NCBI RefSeq assembly: GCF_900105945.1
Contig: NZ_FNSO01000004.1
Span: 1,860,001 to 1,924,000 of the forward strand
Reading direction: 5' to 3'
Length of the DNA: 64,000 nt
Source of the DNA: Amycolatopsis tolypomycina
GTDB lineage: Bacteria > Actinomycetota > Actinomycetes > Mycobacteriales > Pseudonocardiaceae
Position numbers and translations under genes: made by a program. Positions 17,271 through 29,883 of this stretch are shown piece after piece. How positions within the stretch are numbered: position 1 is the first letter of the stretch; each line of letters opens with the position of its first letter. The notes under the pieces were generated by a model that had not been told where the DNA came from, made no database searches, and was given only the letters and a program-made list of their open reading frames with translations.

Positions 17271-18917
17271 ATGAGCTGGTACGACGCGAAGCCCTGGCTC
17301 GCGAGCTACGACGAACGCGTGCGCACCGCGGAGCCGGCGAAGGCGACGACGCTGCCCGAGGCGTTCCGCCGGGCCGTGGACCACGTCCCGGACCGGGCGG
17401 CGATCGCGTACTTCGACGCGCGGCTGAGCTACCGCGAGGTCGACGAGCTCTCCGACGGCGTCGCGCGGTACCTGGCGGCCCACGGCTTCGCCCGCGGCGA
17501 CCGGCTCGCCCTGGTGCTGCAGAACATCCCCCAGTTCGTCATCGCCCTGCTGGGGGCCTGGAAGGCCGGCGGAATCGTGGTGCCGGTCAACCCGATGTAC
17601 CGCGAACGCGAGCTCACGCACGTGCTCACCGACGCCGGAGTGAAGGCGATCGTCTGCTCGCAGCGCGGCTGGAACGCGTTCATCGCGCAGACGGCGGCGG
17701 GCTTGGACATCGCGCTGACCACCAGCGAGCTGGAGTTCCAGACCCGCGACGACGAGCGCGTCCTGGCCAAGGTCGAGAAGGAAGCGACGCCGGGCGCGAC
17801 CGAGCTCCTCGAAGCCGCCGTCACCCCGGGGCCGAAGCCGCCCGAGCCCGCCTTCGCCCTCGACGACGTCGCCCTGATCAGCTACACCTCCGGCACCAGC
17901 GGCACGCCGAAGGGCGCCACCAACACCCACGGCAACATCGGGATCAACGCGGCGGGCCTCGGCTCGTTCAGCGGCCTGCCCGCCGGGTCGACGCTCTTCG
18001 GGCTCGCGCCGCTGTTCCACATCACCGGCATGGTCTGCGAGCTCGGCTCCGCGATCGACATCGAGGGCACGCTGGCCCTGGCCTACCGCTTCGAGCCGGG
18101 TGTGGTGCTCGACGCGTTCCTCGAGCACAAGCCGTCGTACACGGTCGGGCCGTCCACGGCCTACATGGCGCTGATGGCGCACCCGTCGTTCAGCCGGGAG
18201 CACTTCGCGTCGTTCGCGCTGCTGTACTCCGGCGGTGCCGCGCTGCCGCCCGCCGTCGTCGAGGCCTTCCGGGCGAAGACCGGGCACTACATCCACAACG
18301 GCTACGGCCTCACCGAGACCACGGCGGGCTGCGTCGTCGTTCCGGGCACCCTGGAAGCCCCGATCGACCCGGCGTCCGGCACCATCTCGATCGGCCTGCC
18401 GGTGCCGGACACGATCGTGCGGATCCTCGGCGAGGACGGCGAGGAGCTGCCGCCCGGCCAGGCGGGCGAGATCGCCGTCGAAGGCCCGATGGTCGTCTCG
18501 GGCTACTGGAACCGGCCGGACGCCACCGCCGAGGCACTGCCCGGCGGGCGGCTGCTCACCGGGGACATCGGGTTCATGGACGAACGCGGCTGGGTCTACG
18601 TCGTCGACCGCAAGAAGGACATGATCAACGCGTCCGGCTTCAAGGTGTGGCCGCGTGAGGTCGAAGACGTCCTGTACACGCACCCGGCGGTCCGCGAGGC
18701 CGCGGTCGTGGGGATCGCCGACGAATACCGCGGCGAGACGGTGAAGGCGTACGTCAGCCCGGCGCCCGGGGCGACCGCCGATCCCGCGGAGCTGGTCGCC
18801 TGGTGCAAGGAACGGCTCGCCGCCTACAAGTACCCGCGCACCGTCGAAGTCCTCGACGAGCTGCCGAAGACGACCAGCGGCAAGATCCTGCGCCGCGAGC
18901 TGCGGGCGCGTGGCTGA
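17271..18917 (+). CDS. Class I adenylate-forming acyl-CoA ligase
   Basis: 548 aa from ATG 17271 (GGGAGG upstream). AMP-binding core motif YTSGTSGTPKGATNTHGN, then NGYGLTETTAGC (A5), the TGDIGFMDERGWVYVVDRKK hinge region (A8) and the terminal catalytic lysine in PKTTSGKILRREL (A10). It activates a carboxylic acid with ATP and transfers it to CoA; the substrate is probably a medium or aromatic acid but cannot be fixed. First gene of a three-gene operon with a phosphotriesterase-like enzyme and TetR, under a TetR-type operator. Its stop overlaps the next ATG (TGATGA). Confidence 0.93.
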   Translation: MSWYDAKPWLASYDERVRTAEPAKATTLPEAFRRAVDHVPDRAAIAYFDARLSYREVDELSDGVARYLAAHGFARGDRLALVLQNIPQFVIALLGAWKAGGIVVPVNPMYRERELTHVLTDAGVKAIVCSQRGWNAFIAQTAAGLDIALTTSELEFQTRDDERVLAKVEKEATPGATELLEAAVTPGPKPPEPAFALDDVALISYTSGTSGTPKGATNTHGNIGINAAGLGSFSGLPAGSTLFGLAPLFHITGMVCELGSAIDIEGTLALAYRFEPGVVLDAFLEHKPSYTVGPSTAYMALMAHPSFSREHFASFALLYSGGAALPPAVVEAFRAKTGHYIHNGYGLTETTAGCVVVPGTLEAPIDPASGTISIGLPVPDTIVRILGEDGEELPPGQAGEIAVEGPMVVSGYWNRPDATAEALPGGRLLTGDIGFMDERGWVYVVDRKKDMINASGFKVWPREVEDVLYTHPAVREAAVVGIADEYRGETVKAYVSPAPGATADPAELVAWCKERLAAYKYPRTVEVLDELPKTTSGKILRRELRARG

Positions 18918-19897
18918 TGATCGAGACGGTGCGTGGCGCGATCGCGCCGGAAGCGCTGGGCCGGGTGCTGATGCACGAGCACCTCTTCGTGCTGAGCCCG
19001 GAATTCGCCGACAACTACCCGGAGCACGAGGGGTTCCGCGAGGACGAGCACGTTCCCGAAGCGATCCGGCGCCTGAAGGAGCTGAAGGACGCCGGGATCG
19101 ACACGATCGTCGACCCGACGGTGATCGGCCTGGGCCGCTACATCCCGCGCGTGCAGCGGGTGGCGGCCGAGGTCGACGTCAACATCGTCGTCGCGACCGG
19201 GCTCTACACGTACAACGACGTGCCGCACTACCTGCACTTCCGCGGCCCCGGCACGCTCCTGCAGGGCGAGGACCCGCTGATCGGGATGTTCGTCGGGGAC
19301 ATCCGGGACGGGATCCGCGACACCGGCGTCAAGGCGGGCCTGCTCAAGTGCGCCACCGACGAGCCGGGGGTGACGCCGGGCGTCGAACGCGTGCTGCGCG
19401 CGGTGGCGCAGGCCCACGTCGAGACGGGCGCGCCGATCATGACCCACACGCACGCGGGCACCCGGCGCGGGCTGGCGCAGCAGGAGATCTTCGCGGCCGA
19501 GGGCGTCGACCTGACCCGGGTGCTCATCGGCCACTCGGGTGACTCGACGGACCTGGGCTACCTCACCGAGCTCGCCGACGCCGGCTCGCTGCTCGGGATG
19601 GACCGCTTCGGCCTGGACCTGCTGCTGCCGTTCGAGGAGCGGGTGAACACGGTCGCGGCGCTGTGCGAACGCGGCTACGCGGGCAGCATGGTGCTCTCGC
19701 ACGACGCGTCCTGCTACATCGACTGGCTGCCCGCCGCGCAGCTGCCCGCGATCGCGCCGAACTGGCACTACCTGCACATCACCCGGGACGTGCTGCCCGC
19801 GCTGCGGGACCGCGGGGTGTCCGAAGCGGACATCACCACGATGCTCGTGGACAACCCGCGGCGGTTCCTGGCGTGGCGTTATCCTGGTGCGTCCTGA
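18917..19897 (+). CDS. Phosphotriesterase family amidohydrolase
   Basis: 326 aa. A TIM-barrel binuclear amidohydrolase: H20 and H22 (LMHEHLF), carboxylated-lysine position K144 (GLLKCATD), H177/H179 (MTHTHAG), H206 (IGHSGDS) and D263 (SHDASC). These match the phosphotriesterase/PTE-like lactonase family. Many such actinobacterial proteins act on lactones rather than on organophosphates. Genetic coupling to an acyl-CoA ligase suggests it opens a lactone or ester to give the acid that the ligase activates; this is inference. Confidence 0.88.
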   Translation: MIETVRGAIAPEALGRVLMHEHLFVLSPEFADNYPEHEGFREDEHVPEAIRRLKELKDAGIDTIVDPTVIGLGRYIPRVQRVAAEVDVNIVVATGLYTYNDVPHYLHFRGPGTLLQGEDPLIGMFVGDIRDGIRDTGVKAGLLKCATDEPGVTPGVERVLRAVAQAHVETGAPIMTHTHAGTRRGLAQQEIFAAEGVDLTRVLIGHSGDSTDLGYLTELADAGSLLGMDRFGLDLLLPFEERVNTVAALCERGYAGSMVLSHDASCYIDWLPAAQLPAIAPNWHYLHITRDVLPALRDRGVSEADITTMLVDNPRRFLAWRYPGAS

Positions 19898-19911
19898 GAG
19901 GGGGTACTGCG

Positions 19912-20538
19912 GTGACCCGAGCAAGCACCCGCAAGCCGGGCGAGGCCACCGGCGACGACCAGGCCGCCGTGCCCCGGCGGCTGCTGGAGCACGCCACGAA
20001 GCTGTTCGCCAAGAAGGGCTTCGACCGCACGTCGGTGCAGGAGATCGTCGAGGCCGCGGGCGTCACCAAGGGCGCGATGTACCACTACTTCGGGTCGAAG
20101 GACGACCTGCTGTACGAGATCTACGCGCGCGTGCTGCGCGAGCAGACCCGCCAGCTCGAGAGCGTGGCGTCCTCGGCCGCCCCGCTGCGCGAGCGGCTTT
20201 CGGCGGCGGCGTCCGACGTGGTGGTGTCCAGCATCGACAACCTCGACGACAACACGATCTTCCTGCAGTCGATGCACCAGCTGTCCCCGGACAAGCAGAA
20301 GGCGGTCCGGGCCGAGCGGCGCAAGTACCACGAGCGCTTCCGCGGCCTGGTCGAGGAGGGCCAGGCCTCGGGGGAGTTCCGCACCGACAAGCCGGCCGAC
20401 GTCGTGGTGGACTTCTTCTTCGGGTCGGTGCACCACCTGGGCTCGTGGTACCGGCGCAGCGGGTCGCTGACGGCCCGCCAGATCGGCGACCACTACGCCG
20501 ACCTGCTGCTGGACGCCCTGCGGCCGCCGGCAGGCTAG
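19912..20538 (+). CDS. TetR family transcriptional regulator
   Basis: 208 aa from GTG 19912, with GAGAGGGGG upstream. N-terminal HTH at about 20-65: LLEHATKLFAKKGFDRTSVQ, EIVEAAGVTKGAMYHYFGSK. The C-terminal ligand domain is of the KstR2/FadR-like type (RERLSAAASDVVVSS, FFFGSVHHLGSWYRRSG). It is 14 bases downstream of the phosphotriesterase gene and the probable regulator of the palindrome at 17238, and perhaps of 10668 and 33328. The effector is probably an acyl-CoA. Confidence 0.92.
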   Translation: MTRASTRKPGEATGDDQAAVPRRLLEHATKLFAKKGFDRTSVQEIVEAAGVTKGAMYHYFGSKDDLLYEIYARVLREQTRQLESVASSAAPLRERLSAAASDVVVSSIDNLDDNTIFLQSMHQLSPDKQKAVRAERRKYHERFRGLVEEGQASGEFRTDKPADVVVDFFFGSVHHLGSWYRRSGSLTARQIGDHYADLLLDALRPPAG

Positions 20539-20553
20539 AGCGCCTTCCGCCGG

Positions 20554-24740
<4,187 letters not shown>

Positions 24741-24773
24741 GGCTCTCCTCAAGAAAGGGGTCGCGCGAACGGG

Positions 24774-25946
24774 TCAGCGCAGGGTCCACTGCTGGTTGGC
24801 CTGCCCACCGCAGGCCCACAGGATGATCTTCGTGCCGTTGGCCGTGCCGCGGCCGGAAGCGTCGAGGCACAGGTTCGACTGGACACCGGTGATGGTGTTC
24901 GCGGTGACGTTCCACTGCTGGTTGGGCTGCCCGGTGCAGTCCCAGATGATCACCGGTGTGCCGTTCGCCGTACCGCGGCCGGAGGCGTCCAGGCACTTGT
25001 TCCCGTACACCGTCAGCTGCTTGCCCGCGGTGTAGGTCCACGTCTGGTTCGCCTGCCCGGTGACGCAGTCCCGCAGCTGCACCTGCGTGCCGTTCGCCGT
25101 CGAGGCGTTCGGCACCTCCACGCACCGGCCCGACTGCGTGCCCACGATCTGCTTGCCCGTCGGCGGGGGAGTGGTCGTGACCGCGCAGTTCGCGGGGACA
25201 GCCCCGGCGGCGGTCCGGATCCCGCCCAGCAGCAGGCGCAGGAAGTTCGGCTCGCTGAAGCTCGCGACGGTGTGGCCCATGCCGGTGTACCAGGAGCGGC
25301 CGCCGTCGAAGTCGTGGCACCACGTGGTGGGGTGGTCCGCGCCCATCGTGGCACCCGAGTACGTGGACTCGTCCACAGTGGTCAGAACGTGCACGGACGG
25401 ACGCGGGTTGGCCCGGAAGTCGTACCACTCGTCGTACCGGGTGAACTGCGCGGGCAGCCCCTGCGTGGACGGGTGGTTCGGGTCCTCGACCTTCACGAGG
25501 GCGTTCTGCTGCGCGGGGTGCTGCTTGAAGTAGGCACCCACCAGCCGGCCGTACCAGGCCCAGTCGTACCCGCTGTCCGAGGCCGCGTGGACGCCGGCGA
25601 ACCCGCCGCCGCGCTGGATGTACCGCTGGAAAGCGTCCTTCTTGGCCTGCGTGCCGACCGGGTCACCGGTCGTGGACAGGAAGACCACGGCGGCGTACGG
25701 GGCCAGGCCGGCGTCGGTGAACACCGCGTCGTCCTCGGTGGCGTCGACCGCGAAGTCGTTCTGCTGGCCCAGTTGCCGGATCGCCGCGATCCCGGCCGGG
25801 ATGGAGTCGTGCCGGAAGCCCGTGGTCTTGGAGAACACCAGGACCTTGAACGCCGCCGCGGGCGCGGCGGACACGGGCGTCGCGACCGCCAGCAGCGCCA
25901 CGGCGAGCAGGGTGGCCGCGCGCAGAGTACGAGACAGCGTTGTCAC
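24774..25946 (-). CDS. Secreted ThuA-domain protein with RICIN lectin domain
   Basis: 390 aa from GTG 25946 (AGAGGAG upstream). Signal peptide (LLAVALLAVATPVSAA). Residues about 32-240 form a ThuA-like glutamine-amidotransferase fold (FKVLVFSKTTGFRHDSIPAG, FAGVHAASDSGYDWAWYGRL, WYTGMGHT), found in trehalose and sugar-use loci. Residues about 255-390 are a RICIN trefoil, nearly identical in sequence to the one on the dehydrogenase gene. First gene of the trio, reading from the promoter at 26026-26055. The substrate is probably a sugar derivative. Confidence 0.9.
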   Translation of the reverse strand: MTTLSRTLRAATLLAVALLAVATPVSAAPAAAFKVLVFSKTTGFRHDSIPAGIAAIRQLGQQNDFAVDATEDDAVFTDAGLAPYAAVVFLSTTGDPVGTQAKKDAFQRYIQRGGGFAGVHAASDSGYDWAWYGRLVGAYFKQHPAQQNALVKVEDPNHPSTQGLPAQFTRYDEWYDFRANPRPSVHVLTTVDESTYSGATMGADHPTTWCHDFDGGRSWYTGMGHTVASFSEPNFLRLLLGGIRTAAGAVPANCAVTTTPPPTGKQIVGTQSGRCVEVPNASTANGTQVQLRDCVTGQANQTWTYTAGKQLTVYGNKCLDASGRGTANGTPVIIWDCTGQPNQQWNVTANTITGVQSNLCLDASGRGTANGTKIILWACGGQANQQWTLR

Positions 25947-26025
25947 GGGTACTCCTCTTCAGGAGCGCAAGGAGCGCGCCGGGGTGCGCGCTGCGAAGCC
26001 GTCCGGGCACCGAACGGGTCAGGCC

Positions 26026-26055
26026 AAGATAAGTTTTGTCCGGCGGCAGCGTCAA
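26026..26055 (-). promoter_or_regulatory. Promoter of the RICIN-tailed enzyme operon
   Basis: On the minus strand TTGACG (26055-26050), an 18-bp spacer and TATCTT (26031-26026) lie about 80 bases before the ThuA gene start, implying a 5' leader of about 70 bases. No operator palindrome was noticed. Confidence 0.55.
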
Positions 26056-26136
26056 TGCACGATGAAAGTTACGCGCTCGCAACGGATCGCGGGCGAGGGT
26101 GCGACCCCCGGTCAGTCCACAAAGGAGTGATCGGCT

Positions 26137-27015
26137 TCAGTGTCGCTGGACGTGGTCCAGCAGCAGCGCGCTCACCTCGTCCGGGGCCTCCATCGCCATC
26201 CACTGGCTGGCGCCCTCGATGATCTGGAAGCGGTACTCCGCGTCGATGTGGTGGACCGTCTGCTCGGCCGCGCTCTGGCCGAGGTACGGATCCTCGCGGC
26301 CCCACAGGTACAGCGTCGGGACCTTGATGCGGCCCGCCGGGATGTCGAACTCGTCGTTCGTCGCTCCGCGGTACCAGTTCAACGTGGCCGTCAGTGCGCC
26401 CGGTTCGGAAAGGCGGGTCACCGTGCCTTCGACGATGGCCCGCGGAATGCGGCGGTGGTAGACAGCCCGTAATTGCGCGGCTTCGTCGCGTAAGAGGTAT
26501 TTCTCGGCCTTGCCGGCCTCGCGGCGGAAGAAGCGGATGTACCCCAGGTCGTGGGACTGGCCGTCGTCGGTGGCCACCGCGCGCTGGAGGGCCGCCGGGT
26601 GGGGGGTCGAGAGCACCGTCAGTGACCGGAGCCGGTCGGGGTGGGCCGCCGCGAGGGCCCACGCCACCATGCCGCCCCAGTCGCGGGCGACCAGGTGGAA
26701 GCGGTCCGCGCCCTGGCTGCTCGCGAACGCCAGTGCGTCGCCGACCAGGTGGTCCAGCGTGTAGTGCTCGACGCCGACCGGGCGCGCGCCCGCCGCGTAG
26801 CCGCGCTGGTCGACCGCCAGCGCCCGGTAGCCCGCCTCGCCGAGGGCGTGCAACTGCTCGGTCCAGGAGTCGGCGAACTCGGGCCAGCCGTGCAGCAGCA
26901 GGACGAGCTCGCCGCCGGCGGGTCCGGCCGCGAGCGCGGTGTGGCGGTGCTCGCCCACCGTGACGGTCAATCGCTCCAGCGCACCGGCCTCCGCCGGCGC
27001 GACGGCTGTTTCCAT
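26137..27015 (-). CDS. Alpha/beta hydrolase, epoxide hydrolase-like, catalytic His replaced by Gln
   Basis: 292 aa. Has the epoxide-hydrolase oxyanion motif LLHGWPEFADSW, AVDQRGYA and the aspartate nucleophile in ARDWGGMVA, plus the lid YIRFFRREAGKAEKY and the acid region LYLWGREDPYLG. The catalytic histidine expected in the EGxxHW motif is Gln (EGASQWM; codon CAG). This suggests loss or change of activity. A TAGCCT hexamer seven bases before the ATG suggests a leaderless transcript. It stands alone. Confidence 0.85.
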   Translation of the reverse strand: METAVAPAEAGALERLTVTVGEHRHTALAAGPAGGELVLLLHGWPEFADSWTEQLHALGEAGYRALAVDQRGYAAGARPVGVEHYTLDHLVGDALAFASSQGADRFHLVARDWGGMVAWALAAAHPDRLRSLTVLSTPHPAALQRAVATDDGQSHDLGYIRFFRREAGKAEKYLLRDEAAQLRAVYHRRIPRAIVEGTVTRLSEPGALTATLNWYRGATNDEFDIPAGRIKVPTLYLWGREDPYLGQSAAEQTVHHIDAEYRFQIIEGASQWMAMEAPDEVSALLLDHVQRH

Positions 27016-27108
27016 GGCGCACAGGCTAGATCCGTCGGGCGGGGGAAAACCATGGGAAGAAGGGCATTTTTGTCACCCTTTTACCCGTGACGTGGCCTGG
27101 CTCACAAA

Positions 27109-27132
27109 ATTTTCGCTCAGATGAGCGAAAAT
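27109..27132. terminator. AT-rich palindrome after the AAA ATPase gene
   Basis: ATTTTCGCTCA (27109-27119) and its exact complement (27122-27132) form a perfect hairpin 22 bases after the stop of the ATPase gene, also just upstream of the hydrolase promoter. It could be a terminator or an operator. Confidence 0.5.
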
Positions 27133-27154
27133 GTCCGAGAGAACTGAAGGATCT

Positions 27155-28660
27155 TCATGAAGACCGGCACAGCCGGGCGAGGTCCACCACGGCCTTGTCG
27201 AACGTGAAGACGTCGGCGGGGATGTTCTTGGCCGTGTCCCCGGCGAGCAGGGAGACGTAGCAGCCGTAGTCGATCGCGTACCCGTCGTACAGGCGGCCCG
27301 GCCGGCGCGGGTCGACGACCCCGCGCCGGAGGATGTGCAGCAGCCGCGCGTCGCACAGCGTGTCGATCGCCGCCGTGCGGTCGCGCGCGGCGAGCAGGAA
27401 CGTCCGGCACCGGCGCCGGCCGACCACCTCGTCGACCAGGGCGCCGAGGACCCGCTCGGCGTCCTCGTCCCGGCTGATGGCGGACTGCTTGTCCCGCAGG
27501 TACCAGTCCCGCGCCGCCCGGCGCACGTGCGCCGTGGTGATCTTCTCGCCGCGGGCGTGCTGGGCGGCCAGCGCCGCGATGTTGATCGCGTCGCGCGGGA
27601 CGCCCTCGGCGGCCCGGACCAGCTCGGGGAACGCGCCGGCGTGGAAGGCGGCGTCGACGGACTCCCCGGGCACCGCCGTCCGCAGCATCGCGGCGAGGAT
27701 CGGCCGGACGTGGCTGGCGAACAGCGCCCGGAAGAACGCCCGTGCCTCCTCCGGCGACTGGTCGAAGACCAGGGCGTCGTCGAGGCTGACGGCGGACGCC
27801 GCGTCCGAGCCGACCTCGATGCCGAGGTAGTCGTCGTCGAGCGGGACGAAGAAGCGGGCGCGGTGCTCGATCGCGGCGATCTTCACCGTGGCGCCCCGGA
27901 CGGGCAGGACACTGCGGCGCAGCAGGTCGGCCAGGAACGGCTGCAGGTCCAGCGGCACGCTGCTCCACTCGTCGAGCAGCAGCCACAGCCGGGCGGGCCG
28001 GAGGCCGTCGGCCACCGCCTGGACGGCCCGGCTCAGCGGGCCGAACAGCACGCGGTGCCGCTCGACACCGGTGCGCTTCCGGCGGCTCGACGCCGTCGCC
28101 GCCGTCCGGTGCCGCGTCCCGGCCTTGGCGCCGCCTTTCGGCCCGACCGACAATTCCGCCGCCCATTCCCGTTCCACGGCGTCGCCGGAAGTCTGTTCCT
28201 GTTCGGTTTCACCAACGACTTCGACTTCGGTGGCGGCGGACACCAGGGCGTCGAGACCGCGCAGCAGGGCGTCCTGATTCGGGAAACGGCCGTCGACGGC
28301 GAAGGCGAACAGCCGGTCGTGGACGGCTTCGAGGGTGTCCACCAGCAATTGCGTGCCGCGCTGGGCCGGGCTCACCGCGGGGTTGGCGTACAGGCCGCCG
28401 GTGGACCCGATCGTCCGCAGGTCGAGGTAGATCGCCAGGTCGCCGGTGCGTTCGACGAGTTCCTGCAGGTGGAGCAGCGCGTGCGTCTTGCCGGTGCCGC
28501 GGCGGCCGAAAAGGATCTGGTGGTCGGCCGAATTGATCATCGCGGAAAACGATCCGGCGGCGACGTAGGTCGCGGCCAGTGTCGAACGATCGGCACTTTC
28601 GGCCCGCCGGGGAATGCGCATCAGTGCCTGGTTGAGGTGCATCTGGATGGCCGGCGCCAT
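27155..28660 (-). CDS. Solitary AAA/ORC-CDC6-like ATPase, function unknown
   Basis: 501 aa from ATG 28660 (an in-frame ATG at 28642 is an alternative; neither has a good ribosome site). P-loop FGRRGTGKTH at 51-60 and Walker B LWLLLDEWSS at 225-233. A basic insert (residues about 172-200, including SSRRKRTGVERH) lies between them. The C-terminal half is helical with a likely winged-helix (ITTAHVRRAARDWYLRDK) before RTFLLAARDRT. It resembles the ORC-CDC6 family-labelled ATPases scattered in actinomycetes, some of which are in defence islands. Not adjacent to a recognised effector. Confidence 0.6.
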   Translation of the reverse strand: MAPAIQMHLNQALMRIPRRAESADRSTLAATYVAAGSFSAMINSADHQILFGRRGTGKTHALLHLQELVERTGDLAIYLDLRTIGSTGGLYANPAVSPAQRGTQLLVDTLEAVHDRLFAFAVDGRFPNQDALLRGLDALVSAATEVEVVGETEQEQTSGDAVEREWAAELSVGPKGGAKAGTRHRTAATASSRRKRTGVERHRVLFGPLSRAVQAVADGLRPARLWLLLDEWSSVPLDLQPFLADLLRRSVLPVRGATVKIAAIEHRARFFVPLDDDYLGIEVGSDAASAVSLDDALVFDQSPEEARAFFRALFASHVRPILAAMLRTAVPGESVDAAFHAGAFPELVRAAEGVPRDAINIAALAAQHARGEKITTAHVRRAARDWYLRDKQSAISRDEDAERVLGALVDEVVGRRRCRTFLLAARDRTAAIDTLCDARLLHILRRGVVDPRRPGRLYDGYAIDYGCYVSLLAGDTAKNIPADVFTFDKAVVDLARLCRSS

Positions 28661-28712
28661 GGGAGCAAGGGTACGGCAGCCGATACCCGGCCCGGCACAG
28701 CCGAATGAGTTG

Positions 28713-28750
28713 CGGAAACGGCCCGTTCCGAGGGGAACGGGCCGTTTCCG
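28713..28750. terminator. 17-bp hairpin terminator after the acyl-CoA dehydrogenase operon
   Basis: CGGAAACGGCCCGTTCC (28713-28729) pairs perfectly with 28734-28750 around a 4-base loop, 38 bases after the last gene of the operon at 28789. Same design as the hairpins at 3859 and 33361. Confidence 0.75.
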
Positions 28751-28788
28751 GGGCCTCCGCCGCGGGAGGCGGCGGGGGCGTGGCCGGA

Positions 28789-29883
28789 TCAGGCGGGCAG
28801 GTCCACCAGTTCGGCCAGCCGGGCCCGGTGGCGGCCCGGCGTGCCGAGGGCGATCTCGTCCGCCTTCGCCCGCTTCAGGTACAGGTGCGCCGGGTGCTCC
28901 CACGTCATCCCGATGCCGCCGTGCAGCTGGATCGCCTCCTCGGCCGCCTTGACCGCGATCGGCGCGTTGCGGGCCTGGGCCACGGCCACCGCGATCGGCA
29001 CGTCGGTGCCGGTGGCCAGCGCGTCCGCCGCGTTGCGGGCCGCCGCGCGGGCGAGCACCAGGTCCGTGTACAGGTTCGCCAGCCGGTGCTTGAGCGACTG
29101 GAACCCGCCGACCGGGCGGCCGAACTGGTAGCGGCCCTTGAGGTAGGTCACCGTCTCGGTGAGCGCCCACTCGGCGACGCCCGTCTGCTCCGAGGCGAGG
29201 ATGCCCGCGCCGAACAGCAGGGCGTGCTCCAGCGCCGCGGCGGCCTCCGGCCCGGACGCGACCAGCGTGGCCGGGGCGTTCTCCAGCGCGACGTCGGCCA
29301 CCCGGCGCGTCAGGTCGAACGACACCAGCTCCGACACCGTCGCCGCCGACGCCTCGACGACGTACAGCGCCGGGCCGTCGGGGCCGGCCGCCGGGACGAC
29401 CAGCAGGTCCGCCACCGACGCGTCGGCGACCGTGCCCACCCGGCCGGAGAGCGTGCCGTCCGGGGCAGCCGTCACCGAAGACGGGAAGCCCGCGCCCGGT
29501 GCGGTCGACAGCGGCACGGCCAGCGCGCCGATCGCCTGTCCCGCCGCGAGCTTGCCGACGAACTCCCGGGCACCGGCGTGCACCAGCGCCGTCGTCGCCA
29601 GCACGACACTGCCGAGGAACGGCACCGGCGCGACGCTGCGGCCCAGCTCTTCGGCCACGACGGCGACTTCGCGGGCCGAAGCGCCGTGGCCGCCGAGGTC
29701 TTCGGGGACCGCGAGCCCGGCCACGCCGACCTCGTCGGCCAGCGTGCGCCAGAGCTTCAGGTCGTACGGCTCGGCCGTCTCCACTCGCGCCAGCAGCGCT
29801 TCGGCACCCGCCTTGGCCTTGAGCAGGTCGCGGACCGAGGCCCGCAGGTCTTCCTCGACATCGGAATAGAGCAGGTCACTCAT
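28789..29883 (-). CDS. Acyl-CoA dehydrogenase family protein
   Basis: 364 aa from ATG 29883, overlapping the preceding stop by four bases. N-terminal helical domain (EEDLRASVRDLLKAKAG, AVPEDLGGHGASA), middle domain (FLGSVVLATTAL, LSGRVGTVADA) and C-terminal GRYQFGRPVGGFQSLKHRLA and QLHGGIGMTWEHPAHLYLKR. It is one of two small ACADs that in actinobacteria often act as heteromeric partners (FadE-type pairs of steroid or branched-chain pathways). Last gene of the operon. Confidence 0.9.
   Translation of the reverse strand: MSDLLYSDVEEDLRASVRDLLKAKAGAEALLARVETAEPYDLKLWRTLADEVGVAGLAVPEDLGGHGASAREVAVVAEELGRSVAPVPFLGSVVLATTALVHAGAREFVGKLAAGQAIGALAVPLSTAPGAGFPSSVTAAPDGTLSGRVGTVADASVADLLVVPAAGPDGPALYVVEASAATVSELVSFDLTRRVADVALENAPATLVASGPEAAAALEHALLFGAGILASEQTGVAEWALTETVTYLKGRYQFGRPVGGFQSLKHRLANLYTDLVLARAAARNAADALATGTDVPIAVAVAQARNAPIAVKAAEEAIQLHGGIGMTWEHPAHLYLKRAKADEIALGTPGRHRARLAELVDLPA

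Noticed and set aside
26026..26100. A second promoter for the epoxide-hydrolase-like gene
   Set aside because: That gene reads from 27015 and its promoter would lie at about 27025-27050, not here.
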